Assembly: GCA_014529385.2 (NCBI GenBank)
Contig: CM043966.1
Span: forward strand, 37,054,739-37,118,738
Length of the DNA: 64,000 bases
From: Adiantum capillus-veneris
Lineage: Eukaryota; Streptophyta; Polypodiopsida; Polypodiales; Pteridaceae
Direction: 5' to 3'
In this document: positions 34,331-45,944 of the stretch, one piece after another
Position numbering within the stretch: position 1 is the first letter of the stretch
Layout of the letters: every line of letters begins with the position of its first letter
Program-made: the position numbers and the translations under genes
Notes under the pieces: model-generated
Seen by the model: only the letters and a program-made list of their open reading frames with translations
Told to the model about the DNA's origin: nothing
Databases searched by the model: none

Positions 34331-35640
34331 AGGCAATGATGACTATGCAATTGAACTTCTTCCAGGAAGTTCACCGCCTAACAAACCTCCTTATAGAGTT
34401 TCTCAAGCTCAACAAGGGGAGATTATGCGGCAAGTGCATGAGTTAGTTGAGAAGGGCATGGTTAGGCCTAGTTCATCTCCATTTTGTTCTCCTGGGCTAC
34501 TAGTGCAAAAGAAAGACGACACATATCGTATGTGTGTCGACTATAGAGCACTAAATAGGCTCACTATCAAAAATAGGTTTCCCATTCCACGGGTAGAAGA
34601 CCTATTTGATAAGCTACAAGGGTCCACCTACTTCAGTAGGATTGACCGAAAAAGTGGCTATCATCAAATAAGGATAGTTGATCAAGACATTGTAAAGACC
34701 GCATTTCGCACTACGTTTGGTCTTTACGAATACATTGTCATGCCTTTTGGCTTGACCAATGCACCAGCCACATTCAACCGCTTGATGGAGAAGCTATTTA
34801 GGCCTCACCGAACCTTTACTGGAGTGTTCTTTGATGATATCATCATCTACTCTAATTCATTAGACGAACACAAGCAACACCTCCAGGTAATATTTCAAGT
34901 TCTGAGAGAGAATAAACTTTATGTTAATCAAAAGAAAAGTGAATTTTTCTTGCAAGAGATTCAGTATTTAGGTCACATTATCTCTCAAGATGGCATCCAA
35001 ATGGATCCTTCAAAGTTAGAGGTAATAAAAGGATGGCCTAAACCAAGGAATCTTCATGAGTTAAGAAGCTTTATAGGTATGTGTGCATACTATAGACGCT
35101 TCAGAGAAAAGTTCTCACTAATAGCAGGACCATTACATGACCTAACAAAGAAAAACGTTAGGTACACATGGTCTGCCAAGGAGAACAATGCTTTCGAAAA
35201 GCTTAAAGAAAATCTTATCTCTCAAAAGTGCTTACACTACCGGATCTCTCAAAGCCATTTGAGGTCCAATGTGATGCTTGGGGTGATTGCCTTGGAGCTG
35301 TTTTGCTTCAAGAAGGGCATGCTATAGGCTATGAAAGTCGAAGGCTTGACCCTGTTGAGCAAGTCTAGGCATATATGAAAGGAACTCCTTGCAGTTCTAC
35401 ATGCCTTAGACTCATGGAAGCACTATTTATTGAGGACTCCTTTCATTCTGGGAACGGATCACCAAAGTCTTAAGTACTTCATGACGCAAACCAAGCTCTC
35501 CGACAAACAAATGAGGTGGGAAAATTTTCTTTCGCAATTTCATTTTCATATTGCTCACATTGCTGGCAAGCATAATCAAGTAGCCGATCCATTCTCAAGA
35601 CGGCCGAGAGTGAATGCGGTTTCCATAGCAACTCACAATT
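34330..35640 (+). pseudogene. Gypsy reverse transcriptase and RNase H
   Basis: The RT frame is open for 300 codons (34425-35327): [20 protein letters not shown], then a palm Asp in YFSRIDRKSGYHQIRI (the usual Leu is Arg), VMPFGLTNAPATF, and the catalytic FFDDII (about 34831-34848). It ends in the thumb LRSFIGMCAYYRRF. A frameshift near 35230 and further breaks to about 35430 damage the start of RNase H. RNase H continues with LLAVLHALDSWKHYL, LGTDHQSLKYFM and AGKHNQVADPFSRRP. RT catalytic residues are intact, but the polyprotein is not. Confidence 0.92.
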
Positions 35641-37110
35641 ATCTATCTTCATTAATAGATGAGTATGCTATTGATCCCGATTTTAGAGATGTGATTTCAA
35701 CCCTTGCACTAGGGAAGAAAGAGGAACCATTTACTTTACAAGATGGTTATCTTCTCTACGGCAATAGACTATGCGTTACTAGCTCACTACGTGAGAAAGT
35801 AATGTATGAATCTCATGCTCCTCCTTATGCAGGGCATAGAGGGATTCAGTCTACTCTAAAGGGGATTGAAACATATTTCTATTGGCCTACCATGAAAAAA
35901 AACATACAAGAGTATGTTTCTAAATGTGTGGTATGCCAAAAGACGAAGTTTGATAGAGGGAAGCAACCTAGATTGCTTCAACCTTTGCCAATCCCCAATT
36001 CACCATGGGAGAGCATATCCATGGATTTTATCTTTGGATTGCCTAAGTCTATCCATGGGAATATGAGAATATGGATGATAGTGGACAGGTTCAGTAAACA
36101 AGCTCATTTTATACCTGTCAAAAAGACTATCAAAGCCCATCAAATGGCAACCCTCTTCATTTCACAAATCTTCAAGTACCATGACTTGCCAATGTTCATA
36201 GTGTCGGATAGAGATCCTAGAATGACCAATAATTTCTAGAAGGGTCTCTTTGAGAATTTAGGAACAAGGCTAAACTTCTCTTCGGCCTATCACCCGCAAA
36301 TAGATGGCCAAAGTGAAATAGCTAACCTAACAATTCTCGATCTACTAAAAGCCTATGTAACGGAAGTAGAACAAAGATCCCAATGGGAGAAGTACTCACC
36401 CTCAGTAGAGTATGCCTACAATAACATTGCACATACTTCCACGGGAAAAGCACCTTTTGAGGTAATTGAGGGAAGATCAAAAAGTCCCTTGCTACTTAAG
36501 GTACACGGGAAGATCTTCGCTGCAGATGAGTATAGCCGAGACCTACAAGAATCTTTCCAAAAGATTAAGGATGTTATCTCTATCTCACAGCAAAGGCAAA
36601 GGTGGATGTGCTGACAAGCACGGAAGAGCCCAAGCCTTCGAAGAAAATGATTGGGTCTTATTAAAATTTCCCAAGGCTCAATTAAGGCACACGACAGGCA
36701 AGAATCCTACGGGACACCAAAAGTACTATGCTAAGTTAGCAAAAAGGTACTATGGTCCCTTCCAGATTCTTAGGCCAATCAATGAGATGGCCTATCAACT
36801 CAAGCTGCCCAGTCATTGTCTCATACACAATGCTTTCCATGTGAGCCTACTAAAGCCTTACAAAGGAGAGCCACCTTAAGAACCAACTATTCAAGACCCA
36901 CCGGAGATCGAGGACCAAGAAGAGGTGCTGCAGCCCGAGTCCATTCTCCGACATGAAGACAAGGTACTAAGAGGCGGTAAGACTATCCGATGATATTTTA
37001 TTAAGTTTAAGAATTATCCTTTTGAAGATGCTAGATGGATGCAAGGCATACAATTAAAGGATAACCTAAACCTTGTCAATGCTTACAATGCTTCCCTAGA
37101 GTAAGCAAAT
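35640..37110 (+). pseudogene. Gypsy integrase and chromodomain-like tail
   Basis: The HHCC zinc region is complete (H in ESHAPPYAGHRG, then CVVCQKTK). Catalytic residues follow: Asp in SMDFIFGLP, Asp in VSDRDPRM, and Glu in DGQSEIAN (about 36312). A stop replaces the Trp of NFW (36237). The 36466-36879 segment ends with the usual [17 protein letters not shown]. After a stop, 36880-37104 resembles a chromodomain (ESILRHEDKVLRGGKTIR, then FIKFKNYPFEDARWM). In chromoviruses that domain directs integration to marked chromatin. Several frame breaks make it inactive. Confidence 0.9.
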
Positions 37111-37457
37111 GTACAAATGTTAAAATGAACAAAGTTTTTGTCTTATAAGACTCTTCTTTTTCTTTATTGTGCACAAAAATGAAGTAGTATGCATGCTTAG
37201 ATCAGGTTTGCGGAGACGACGTCTCCCGAACACCAAGTAGAGCTTGTCACTCTACCATGGAAGACTGATAGGACTAATATGTAGACATGCTTGTGGTAGC
37301 TTAGGCTCTCAAGTGCCAAATAGACTAGTCATCCATTATGGAACGATGTCGTAGGGTAACATATGGATCCTCTACCCGCTACGAAAAGGACTAATGAATA
37401 TGCTTTATCTTCTCTACCCCATAGTCGAGGACGACTATGATTTCAAGAGAGAGGTAA

Positions 37458-37852
37458 TGTCATAATAATCAATATCTAATTCTCCTAAATGATTTTCTCA
37501 TGTTAAACTGATCGTCTAATATGAGGAGTGCCAGGGGAGAAAAAGCTAGAATATTGGTTAAGCTAGTAGGCCACAATAGGGATCCAAAGGGGGGTCCATC
37601 AGGAAAAGAGCTATGTGAAACAATGGGCTCAAAAGACCCTAAGGTTCAACCCATTAAGACTTCCATGATGCTAAGGTTCCAAAATTCAAAGGTTGTGTCC
37701 AAAGGTCAAACATTAGGGGAATTGGATGCTTTGAGTGTGTCCCAAAAAGTCTTTATCAAGCCCTACATAGGAGGGGGCGAGCCCAAGAAGTAGGGGATGA
37801 GAGAGAAACACCCACACACACTCAAAAGCTTCATTTGTACACAAGGGGAAAG
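37458..37852 (+). repeat. 3' LTR of the outer Gypsy element, left piece
   Basis: Matches 30178 onwards. Ends at GAAAG (37848-37852), the target site of the inner Gypsy element. It continues at 43449. Confidence 0.93.
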
Positions 37853-38533
37853 TGTTACGAGACTTGGCACCCTCCTGTTGTAGTGGTTAGTTGCAATTGG
37901 GATAGCTGGACGTAATGGTTAATTATGTGCTGTCTATTTTACTAATTGAGTTGATGATTATTTTGTAGAGTGGAATGTGGGGAGTTGATGAAGAGGCGAC
38001 GACAATTACTCTTGGCCATTTTATATTTGCACAGTATCTTAGAACATCATTTCAATAAGCCACTATGGCTCTGTAAATAGTTGTAGTGGGAACTCCCCTT
38101 ATGGGTCATGCAAGAACTAATGAGCTTCACTCATTTGCAAAAGTAAAGTGGTTGTAAAAGAGGGGCCTCAATTTTTGGCACCTTAAACTCAAAGTAATAT
38201 ATTAAATACCAACTCCACAAGAGAGGTGCCGTGGAGTTTAGTTTGGGGCTAGATTTAGGCCTTTCTCTTGCAGATTCTCTTCTCTACTCTCTTAAGCTAT
38301 GGTTATTTTGCTGTGTACTCTCTAATCTAGTCTCCATCTCTTACACCTCTCTTACACTCTCTTACAAGTTTGTCTATGTCAATTCTATGTTTACTGTGTG
38401 TGTGTGTGTGTCATAGTCTAGGTGAGTGTGTGTGCTTGGAAATTGGAAGAAGAGGTGGACAGTTTGATGGTGATGGCTTGAAAGCTTGTGTTGAATATTC
38501 TAAGCGGTCGATCTCCCCCTCTTCACCCAAACA
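37853..38533 (+). repeat. 5' LTR of the inner Gypsy element
   Basis: 681 bp, with a GT tract at about 38395-38412. Its last 290 bp match 43163-43443. Confidence 0.94.
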
Positions 38534-38534
38534 A

Positions 38535-38546
38535 TGGTATCAGAAC
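38535..38546 (+). promoter_or_regulatory. Primer binding site of the inner Gypsy element
   Basis: TGGTATCAGAAC, one base after the LTR. The leader to gag (38547-39995) has no convincing gene. Confidence 0.88.
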
Positions 38547-39995
38547 GAACAGGTTCGGTTGAATTGGCATCAGATTTCAATTTCAAGGAGGGACTTTTCG
38601 ATTCGACAAACTCGATTTCTCAAATTATCGAATTTGCAAGTCAAATCTTCTTGGTCATAATTTGGAAGCTCAATCTGCATTTGAATTCAAATTTAAAGGA
38701 GCAAATTACGAAATTGCAGCACCAAGTTTGCAATATCAAGGCTTACCTGACGACTAATTGGCAATCGGCTAATTATTTCCACTCATTGATGATCAAAATT
38801 GGTATGGCAAGCTTAAAAATTCAATTCTTTGGCTAACTTTCGTGGATTGTGGGAAAGGAAATAGCAATTATGAATTCAGATCTAAATTCCTTGACGGCAA
38901 GGTAAAGCTTAATCGAAGAATTAAGCAACAAAATTATTCAATAATTTTGTCGCTTGACATATATAATTTGGCTCGAGAATAGGGGTTATGGCTTGCTAAA
39001 GGAAAGGGAGAGCAAGAATTGAAGGAAACAAGGTAATTGAGTCATGTTCGTGATTCGGTTTGTCGATGGGAAGCAGCATCGGGAGGCGTAAGTGAAGACA
39101 AGGAAGAAATCGAGGAAATCCTGTGGGAATTCCCCCTTGCTTGGCAAAAGGCAACCCTGTCGACCTCTGCAGACGCGAGCCCGGACTGCCTGGAAGGAAT
39201 CGCCCTGGCATGAGGGGAGTTTTACAGCACATCCATGCTGGCCGAAACACCTTCTGCAGGTCGCCATCCATCCCCTCCTCTCTACTCGCGCTGTCAGCAA
39301 AAGCGTGCACGCCATGCAAGCTATTTACAGTAGGCTTCACACTTAATTAAAAAAAGTGTGGCCTTCCTTAAAGCTTGGCCGGCCAACCAAATTAAGCAAA
39401 AACCCTTTTGCCCCCTTTAATAAGGACCAATACACACCCCCTCTTCTTCCAACTCCAATTCTATTGGTCAATCTCCGCCAATCGAAATATTAAAAGACCT
39501 CAAGCCACCGACTCCTTCGGCCACACAAGCACTTTCTCTTGTTGCTCAAAGGAAAAATATGGGCTGTCCATTCCTCGTCAACCATATCGGACTGCATTTG
39601 GTGGTTCAGATTTTGTTATGATAATTTTCAAAATCATGATATCATCAAAGATAGCCGATTTTACGAACCAAAGTTTACAGTGAAAAGCTAAAATTACCAT
39701 TCTCTTTTGAGGATACGGGAGGTCGAAAAAATTCGATCGGCTAGCTGATGCACCGTCGGACTATCTACTCTCTGGCAATTTCCTAGCGCATCGCCATTCT
39801 GGACTGGACGCCACCGCTCGTTCTCAGCTAAGTGCATTACATTTATGTTTTTAATTTTATTTTATTCCGTATATTGCATCTGCAAATATCACCAAATAGC
39901 CTTTTTAAGCATTACCATTTAATTATTTATTTAAAAAATAATTTTAAAAAAACAAAGAAAAAGAAAAAAAGAAAGAAAAAGAAAAGCACGCAATC

Positions 39996-41642
39996 ATGGC
40001 ACATCTTCCTCATGCACCCACGATTGCAGAGCAACTTCAAAATTTGCAGCAGTCACTCACATATGAACGCATGCGAAGGCAAGAACTTGAAGATAAATTA
40101 TTGCATTCTGCACGCACCGAATCTGCACCGGCACCCAAGAAAAACAAAATTAGCAGAAAAGCCTTCACTTTCAAAGATTTTGATGGCACTAAAGATGCTA
40201 GCACGGTTCTAGCATGGGTTAGTCAACTAGATGACTATTTTCATGATGAAGACTTGCCCGAGCGTGAAATGGTAAAGTGTGCATCCAATCATCTCACTAG
40301 CAGCGCTGCATTGTGGAGGAACGCCACCAAACAACATGGAAGAAGACCACGCGCATGGAATGCATTTTAAAAAGTGTTTTTACCTCAATTTTTGCCCACA
40401 CAATACAAAGCTAAAGCACGACGTCAATGGGATTTAATTTGACAGGGTAGAAATGAAGATGTACAGGGTTACACTGACCGTTTTTGGAATTGTCTAATTC
40501 AATTGCAAGCTATTGAACATGTTAGTCGCAGGAAATTGAAGCGAAAGTACATATCAGGCTTGGCACTACAAATTAGTGCTGAGGTAGATATGTTCGAACC
40601 AAATTCTCTGTCAAAGGCCATTAATTTGGCTCTCAACGCAGAAAAGAAGAAAGGTGGACATTCTTCTCACACTGATCAACCTGCTAACACTAGCCGCAAC
40701 AAGAGACCTCCTTTTTCTCCTAACTTTGACAGAAGTAAACACCAAAGCCGTACCTTTTTCAAAACACGAAGATTTGACAATCCTCCTACCACTGCTCAAC
40801 CTCATACGAGCAACAACACTCAGCAACGAGGCAACCAACATCCTTTCAACCAACGTTCTCCTCCAAATTCTAATGGTAACAAAAAGGTGAAGTGTTTTAA
40901 ATGCTTTCAATATGGTCACTATGCAGACAAGTGCCCAAATGGTCATGCTAAGGGCAATGGTCAATCCAATAGCCATTCCAATGGAGTCAACAGAAATTCA
41001 AATAAAAAACCCTTCAACAACAACCGCCCCAACGGAGCTACTCTTAACCTCATCGAAGATGCTATACCTGACGACAACGAAGTGGAAGTTAACTACGGTG
41101 AGGGATATGATTCTGATTATGACGACAACGAAGTGGAAGTTAACTACGGTGAGGGATATGATCCTGATTATGATAACGATGACAACCCATCCTTAGGTAC
41201 TCCTATATCTCCTCACACTTTGTTTAAAGTGCAAGGCACTGTTAAGGGTGAAAATGTCACCATTCTGCTAGATGATGGTAGTAGCCATGATTTCATTTCC
41301 ACACGATTGGCACAGCAACTATCACTCTCTGAAATTTCATCACCTCATAAGGTCAAAACTTTTTTTAATAATCAACGTTTTAATTGTAAAACTCAAGTCA
41401 CTATTGAAGTTTGCATTGGTGAATTCACACAAGCACGTACATTTTTGGTAGCACCATTACATGGTCTTGATATGATTTTGGGAATGCCATTTCGTCATGA
41501 ATTTGACCTGTTGATTAATTATAAAACATGTACAATGTCTCTCACTCATCATAATAAAACTTTCTCCGTCCAAGCAACACTGGCACAACAAAAATTTCCA
41601 CTTCTCTCTCACACTCAAGCCAAACGAGCAATTCGAAAATAG
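39996..41642 (+). pseudogene. Inner Gypsy gag and protease, two stops
   Basis: Starts at the ATG at 39996 (MAHLPHAPTIAEQLQNLQQS, a coiled-coil-like start). A gag core follows with FTFKDFDGTKDASTVLAWVS and SSAALWRNATKQHG. Stops at about 40368 and 40441 interrupt the capsid. The frame is then open from 40503 to 41642: zinc knuckle CFKCFQYGHYADKC (about 40894), a His/Asn-rich linker, an acidic 17-residue tandem repeat (41070-41171), and protease with LLDDGSSHDFIS. The usual LLDSGSSH-type motif has Ser replaced by Asp next to the catalytic Asp. The second protease segment DMILGMPFRHEF is normal. The two stops alone disable Gag. Confidence 0.88.
41070..41171 (+). repeat. 51-bp in-frame tandem duplication in gag
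   Basis: Two units of 51 bp (41070-41120, 41121-41171) encode two copies of an acidic 17-residue segment with EVEVNYGEGYD. One residue differs (SDY versus PDY). Confidence 0.95.
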
Positions 41643-41660
41643 GGGAAAACATATCTAGTA

Positions 41661-43162
41661 TTGGTAAATCAAATTTCTGCTAAAACTGAAACTTCGCGTC
41701 ATTCCACACACGATGAATTTCTTTCACAATTTAAAGATTGTTTCATGCATGATCTGCCACCTGGAATTCCACCATCACGCCCCGAAGACCACAAAATTGA
41801 CATCATACCAGGTAGTGAACCTCCTTGTAGAGCACCTTATCGTGTAAATCCTACCGCACACAGGGAAATACAAAATCAAATCAGTGATTTACTTGACCGA
41901 GGCCTAATCCGACTTAGTAGTTCACCATACGGAGCTCCAGTACTTCTTGTCAAGAAGAAAAATGGAACCTTTCGTATGTGTATCGACTACAGGGCTTTAA
42001 ACAAAATCACCATTAAGAATAGGTTTCCAATTCCTAGAGTGGATGACCTATTAGAAAAACTGAAAGGGGCACACATCTTTAGCAAAATTGTTTAAATAGG
42101 GATATCACCAAGTCAAAATGTTTGAACATGACGTCTACAAAACTGCTTTCAGAACACAAACTGGACACTATGAATTTCTTGTCATGCCATTTGGTTTGAC
42201 AAATGCACCAACTACATTCACACGCATGATGAATCGCATTTTCATTGACCATCAAGATTTTGTGATTGTATTTTTTGATGACATTTTGGTATTCATTAAA
42301 TCCGAAACAGAGCATGAGCAGCATTTAACACGTGTATTTGATCTGCTTGCACAAAATCACTTGTATTTGAATCCTGAAAAGAGTTCATTTTTCCAATCTG
42401 AAATTGAATATTTGGGACATATTGTATCGGGTAAGGGAATACATGTCGATCCAAAGAAAATTGAAGCCATTCAATCCTGGCCTAGACCCAAAAACTTGCA
42501 TGAACTACGATCTTTTATTGGTCTTTGTAGCTATTACGGGAAATGTGTTTGTAATTTTGCTTACAAAGCACATTATTTGACTCTCTTATTGAAGAAAAAC
42601 ACACCTTATGAATGGACTGATTTGCAAGAAAGCTCATTTAATGCACTTAAACATGCTTTGACTAATGCACCTGTATTGCAATTGCCTGATTTTGAAAGAC
42701 CATTCTTTGTGGTAGTCACTGATGCTAGTGGGAAAGGTATCGGTGCAGTCCTTATGCAAGATAACCATCCAATTGCTTTCGAAAGTCGTAAATTCAAACC
42801 ATCTGAAACAAAGTTCAGTACTTATGATAAAGAGTTGACTGCTGTGGTACATGCATTGAAAATCTGGAAACACTACGTAATGGGTACTGACTTGACAATT
42901 AAAACTGATCAACAAAGTATCAAATATTTACTTTCTCAGCCCTTAATAGATGATAGACATATTAAGTGGGCCGCTTTTATTCAGAGTTTCCAGCCCAACG
43001 TTCAATACCAACCTGGTAAAGAAAACGTTGTAGCTGATGCTTTGAGTAGAAGACCCTCACTTAATCATCTATCAACGATTACAGGAACTTCCTTTGACAC
43101 TATGCCTGACACTTATGCACATGATGATGACTTCAAAACAACATGGTTGCACATGCTTGATA
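41661..43162 (+). pseudogene. Inner Gypsy reverse transcriptase and RNase H, truncated before integrase
   Basis: First part (41661-42095): [27 protein letters not shown], then [20 protein letters not shown] up to HIFSKI, where a one-base frameshift destroys the first catalytic Asp region. The second part (42118-43162) is open: VMPFGLTNAPTTF, catalytic FFDDIL (about 42270), LRSFIGLCSYY, RNase H with DASGKGIGAVL, FSTYDKELTAVVHALKIW and GKENVVADALSRRPS. After DDDFKTTW the frame runs straight into LTR sequence at 43163. Integrase, the linker and the polypurine tract are missing. Confidence 0.93.
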
Positions 43163-43443
43163 GAGTTTGGGGCTAGATTTAGGCCTTTCTCTTGCAGATT
43201 CTCTTCTCTACTCTCTTAAGCTATGGTTATTTTGTTGTGTACTCTCTAATCTAGTCTCCATCTCTTACACCTCTCTTACAAGTTTGTCTATGTCAATTCT
43301 ATGTTTACTGTGTGTGTGTGTGTCATAGTCTAGGTGAGTGTGTGCTTGGAAATTGGAAGAAGAGGTGGACAGTTTGATGGTGATGGCTTGAAAGCTTGTG
43401 TTGAATATTCTAAGCGGTCGATCTCCCCCTCTTCACCCAAACA
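43163..43443 (+). repeat. Truncated 3' LTR of the inner Gypsy element
   Basis: Corresponds to about the last 290 bp of 37853-38533. It begins at GAGTTTGGGGCTAG, directly fused to RNase H-downstream sequence, and ends in AAACA followed by GAAAG. Confidence 0.94.
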
Positions 43444-43448
43444 GAAAG

Positions 43449-44613
43449 AGGGACACATGTCAGCTCCCTAAGCCAGATGCCCACAAGGTGTACTCAAATC
43501 CTACTGGATGGCCATGGAGGTGGACCAATGAGAATTAGGCTAGAGTAAATATAGTTTAATTAATTTAAAAACACCTAATAAAAGAACCAATAAGAATTAA
43601 GCTCTCTAAAAGAATATTGGACAGTCTCCCAGGGGACCAATGAGCATTCAGCAGCCCAATGGCTTGCCTGAGTCCTATTGGCAAGGAGGCAAAGGGGTTC
43701 AATGAGAGTTTAGTTACATCTATTAATTACCTAAAGCTCTCACAAAAGGGGAAAGGGGCACACATGTCAGAAGGCTATCACTTATATTGCTTAATTTCCA
43801 TTGGCTAGGCCTGGGGAGGTCCAATAGGGCTGTAGCATGAGTAGTTCGCAAGGGGGGTCGACCAAGAGAGAGAGGGGGCTGATTTTTGTAAGGCATTATC
43901 ACACACTCACACAATCTCATGTGTGAATCAAAGAAGACTCTCTCTCCTTCTCAAGCTTCAATGGAAAGCTTACCACCTACTCCAAGCTTGTGAGAAGGGA
44001 GGCTTACACCAACAACTCTTGGCTTTGTGATGCAAATCCAACCAAGAGCCAAGCTTCAATGCATGCTCATCTCCTCTAACATGCTAATTACTAAGCTAAG
44101 CTATGTTAATATGAGTGATTATGTGAGGAGATGTACATCTTTCTCGTAAGACTACTCCTTCTTCCTCTCAATCTACTCTCATATCCCGCTAGCTCTCACC
44201 ATCTTTGAAGGTGTGTGAGGTCTTGGGTCTAAGACCGTGAGGGAATTGATGTTGTGTTTGATAAGTGTTTTGCTTAGTGCTTGAAGTTTCCATCTTCATT
44301 GCACTAGCTAGTATTGAAGGAACACAAAGAATTGTATTGTAAAATGTCTCTCTTGATGGGAGAAACCATAATACAAAGCCTTTTGGAGGGGGGACCGGCT
44401 CCATGCAAATCCGGTCCTCAAATGTTGTCAATTGCTTAATTTCTCTCTCTTTTGAAGTATTATTCATGCTATCTAACTAGGTGTTATGATTTTTGTTGCT
44501 CTCTCCACCCAAGCACTCTTGTTATTCTCATTGGGAAGCTATTCTAATGAAATGCTCACTATGTTCATGCTATTTTCCGCTACACACAAGTTACTAGACC
44601 ATTAAATGTTACA
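43449..44613 (+). repeat. 3' LTR of the outer Gypsy element, right piece
   Basis: Continues the LTR begun at 37458. Aligns with about 30597-31765. Ends AATGTTACA at 44613, after which Harbinger coding sequence resumes. Confidence 0.93.
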
Positions 44614-45148
44614 TCCTGTGGCCTGGATCATGCAATTACAAGCGTGTGCTGCGCAACAATGGATTGTATAGATTGTGCCAAGGGCGAGATCGGCTTGCAG
44701 GTCCAGCGGTGGAGCATATGGGGCTAAGTATTTCAGAATACATTGTGGGAGACGGTGGCTACGTTCTCTTGCCTTGGTTGATGATTCCCTTCCAACGTGC
44801 AGAGCTAGTGAGTGCCAGCCACCACAGGAGGTTCTACTTCATGCAGTCCTCGACAAGGATCATTGTGGAGAGGGCGTTTGGCCGCCTAAAAGAAAGTATG
44901 TCGGTGGCGTCATTCGTAACCCAAACATGAGCACTCTACCCGGTGCAATTCACGCATGCTGCATTCTCCACAACATTATGATGGACATTGATATTGAAGA
45001 GGAAGCAAGAACAACTTTCGACATCAACGACCCTCTCATCGACAATCCTTTCTTGGGAGACATTTCCGAAGATATTGCAGACAGTCCTGAAGGCATAGGG
45101 GCTCGACAGGAGCTGATGGAGTATTTGGAGATACAGGGAATTTGTTGA
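44614..45148 (+). pseudogene. PIF/Harbinger transposase, 3' half
   Basis: Continues the 29362-30177 frame after the Gypsy insertion. WPGSCNYKRVLRNNGLY carries on from FLDVNI. The second catalytic region is followed by YIVGDGGYVLLPWLM, and then VERAFGRLK with the catalytic Glu. A small indel near 44895-44905 shifts to the frame encoding GGVIRNPNMSTLPGAIHACC and ILHNIMMD, the conserved C-terminal motif of DDE_Tnp_4, with an acidic tail ending at 45148. Together the halves cover a full-length transposase. 45149-45669 has no gene and may hold the element's 3' region. Confidence 0.92.
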
Positions 45149-45674
45149 TTGTATATTTATGAAAATTTTACTGCCCAACATTTATGTATGAAAGTACTGA
45201 CATGCGTTTTTATTTCTCCTACAGAGCATGTGGCTCACTATCCTCGTTTTTCCTTATGAAAATTGTTTTTTCATTCAAGCATATGCGATGTTGCAGCCGA
45301 TGAGGATATGTAGCTTTAGAGAAGGATGTAGGGATTGGAGGTATTTAATGTGGGTATGCATTACAGGTCAGTTGATCGATTAATTAATCTAGTATGCGTG
45401 TACACCAACAACACCTCAAAGCATTGCTAGTCAACAGGTAAATTTGTGTACATTTCTCAAATTCTCCCATTTTCTTATCCTGTGATACTCAAGTGCAACT
45501 TGAGTGCAGCAAAGGACTTTGTCTGTGCCATGAGACATGTAGAAAATGACTCCTGATTGCGGGGTCACGGCCAATGAAAAGTTCCCAAAGGTCCACATAA
45601 TGTAAAATGTGTAGAGTCACTTCAACATCAATTGAAAGCAATGTTTTCTATGTCATAAAAAGCCTTATATGTAA

Positions 45675-45865
45675 TGAAGGGGATCGGGGAGCACCACAGA
45701 CAGAGAATGAGAGAGAGAAGGAGACACACGACACATAGATATGGGTGGGGAGACTCCAAAGAGTGAGCAGCCCCCTATACACTTATGCTATGTATAAGGT
45801 ATACAAGTCAGTGGGCGCCCAGACACTGGGCGGCCAGGCAAGGCACAGGCGCCTATACCCCAACA
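45675..45865 (-). repeat. 3' LTR of the non-autonomous Copia element
   Basis: 191 bp. Preceded on the plus strand by the duplicated target TGTAA. Confidence 0.94.
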
Positions 45866-45944
45866 ACCTCCCACTTAAAGGCGACTGTGCCTTTAAGCAA
45901 GGGAACCTAGTCTAAAGACTACAAAAGGTGAGAGAAAACCGCTC

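Larger units (their letters stand above)
37853..43443 (+). mobile_element. Second Ty3/Gypsy element nested in the 3' LTR of the first
   Basis: The 5' LTR is 37853-38533 (681 bp, TGTTACGAG to AAACA). The target duplication GAAAG is perfect (37848-37852 and 43444-43448). PBS TGGTATCAGAAC is at 38535. The 3' LTR is only the last 281 bp (43163-43443). Everything from integrase to the first 390 bp or so of the 3' LTR is absent. Remaining LTR parts differ by about one substitution, a 12-bp gap and microsatellite length, so the insertion is younger than its host element. It belongs to the family of the LTR at 19644-20315. Confidence 0.95.
30178..44613 (+). mobile_element. Ty3/Gypsy retrotransposon with chromodomain-like tail, inserted in the Harbinger transposase
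   Basis: 5' LTR 30178-31765 (1588 bp). The 3' LTR is in two pieces, 37458-37852 and 43449-44613, which together make 1560 bp because a second Gypsy element interrupts it. LTRs run TGTCATAATAATC to AATGTTACA. PBS TGGTATCAGAAC is at 31767 and a purine tract GAGAGAGG is at 37448. Order is gag, zinc knuckle, protease, RT, RNase H, integrase, chromodomain-like tail, as in chromoviruses. The expected 5-bp target duplication is imperfect (TCAGG left, TCCTG right). The LTRs differ at many sites and by an indel near 30290, so this is older than the inner element. Confidence 0.93.

Noticed and set aside
37521-37793. 90-codon frame at the start of the outer 3' LTR, with a copy in the 5' LTR
   Set aside because: LTR sequence; the frame is disrupted in the other copy (30240-30540).
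45149-45669. Host exon downstream of the transposase
   Set aside because: Only short frames with stops; most likely the transposon's 3' non-coding part.
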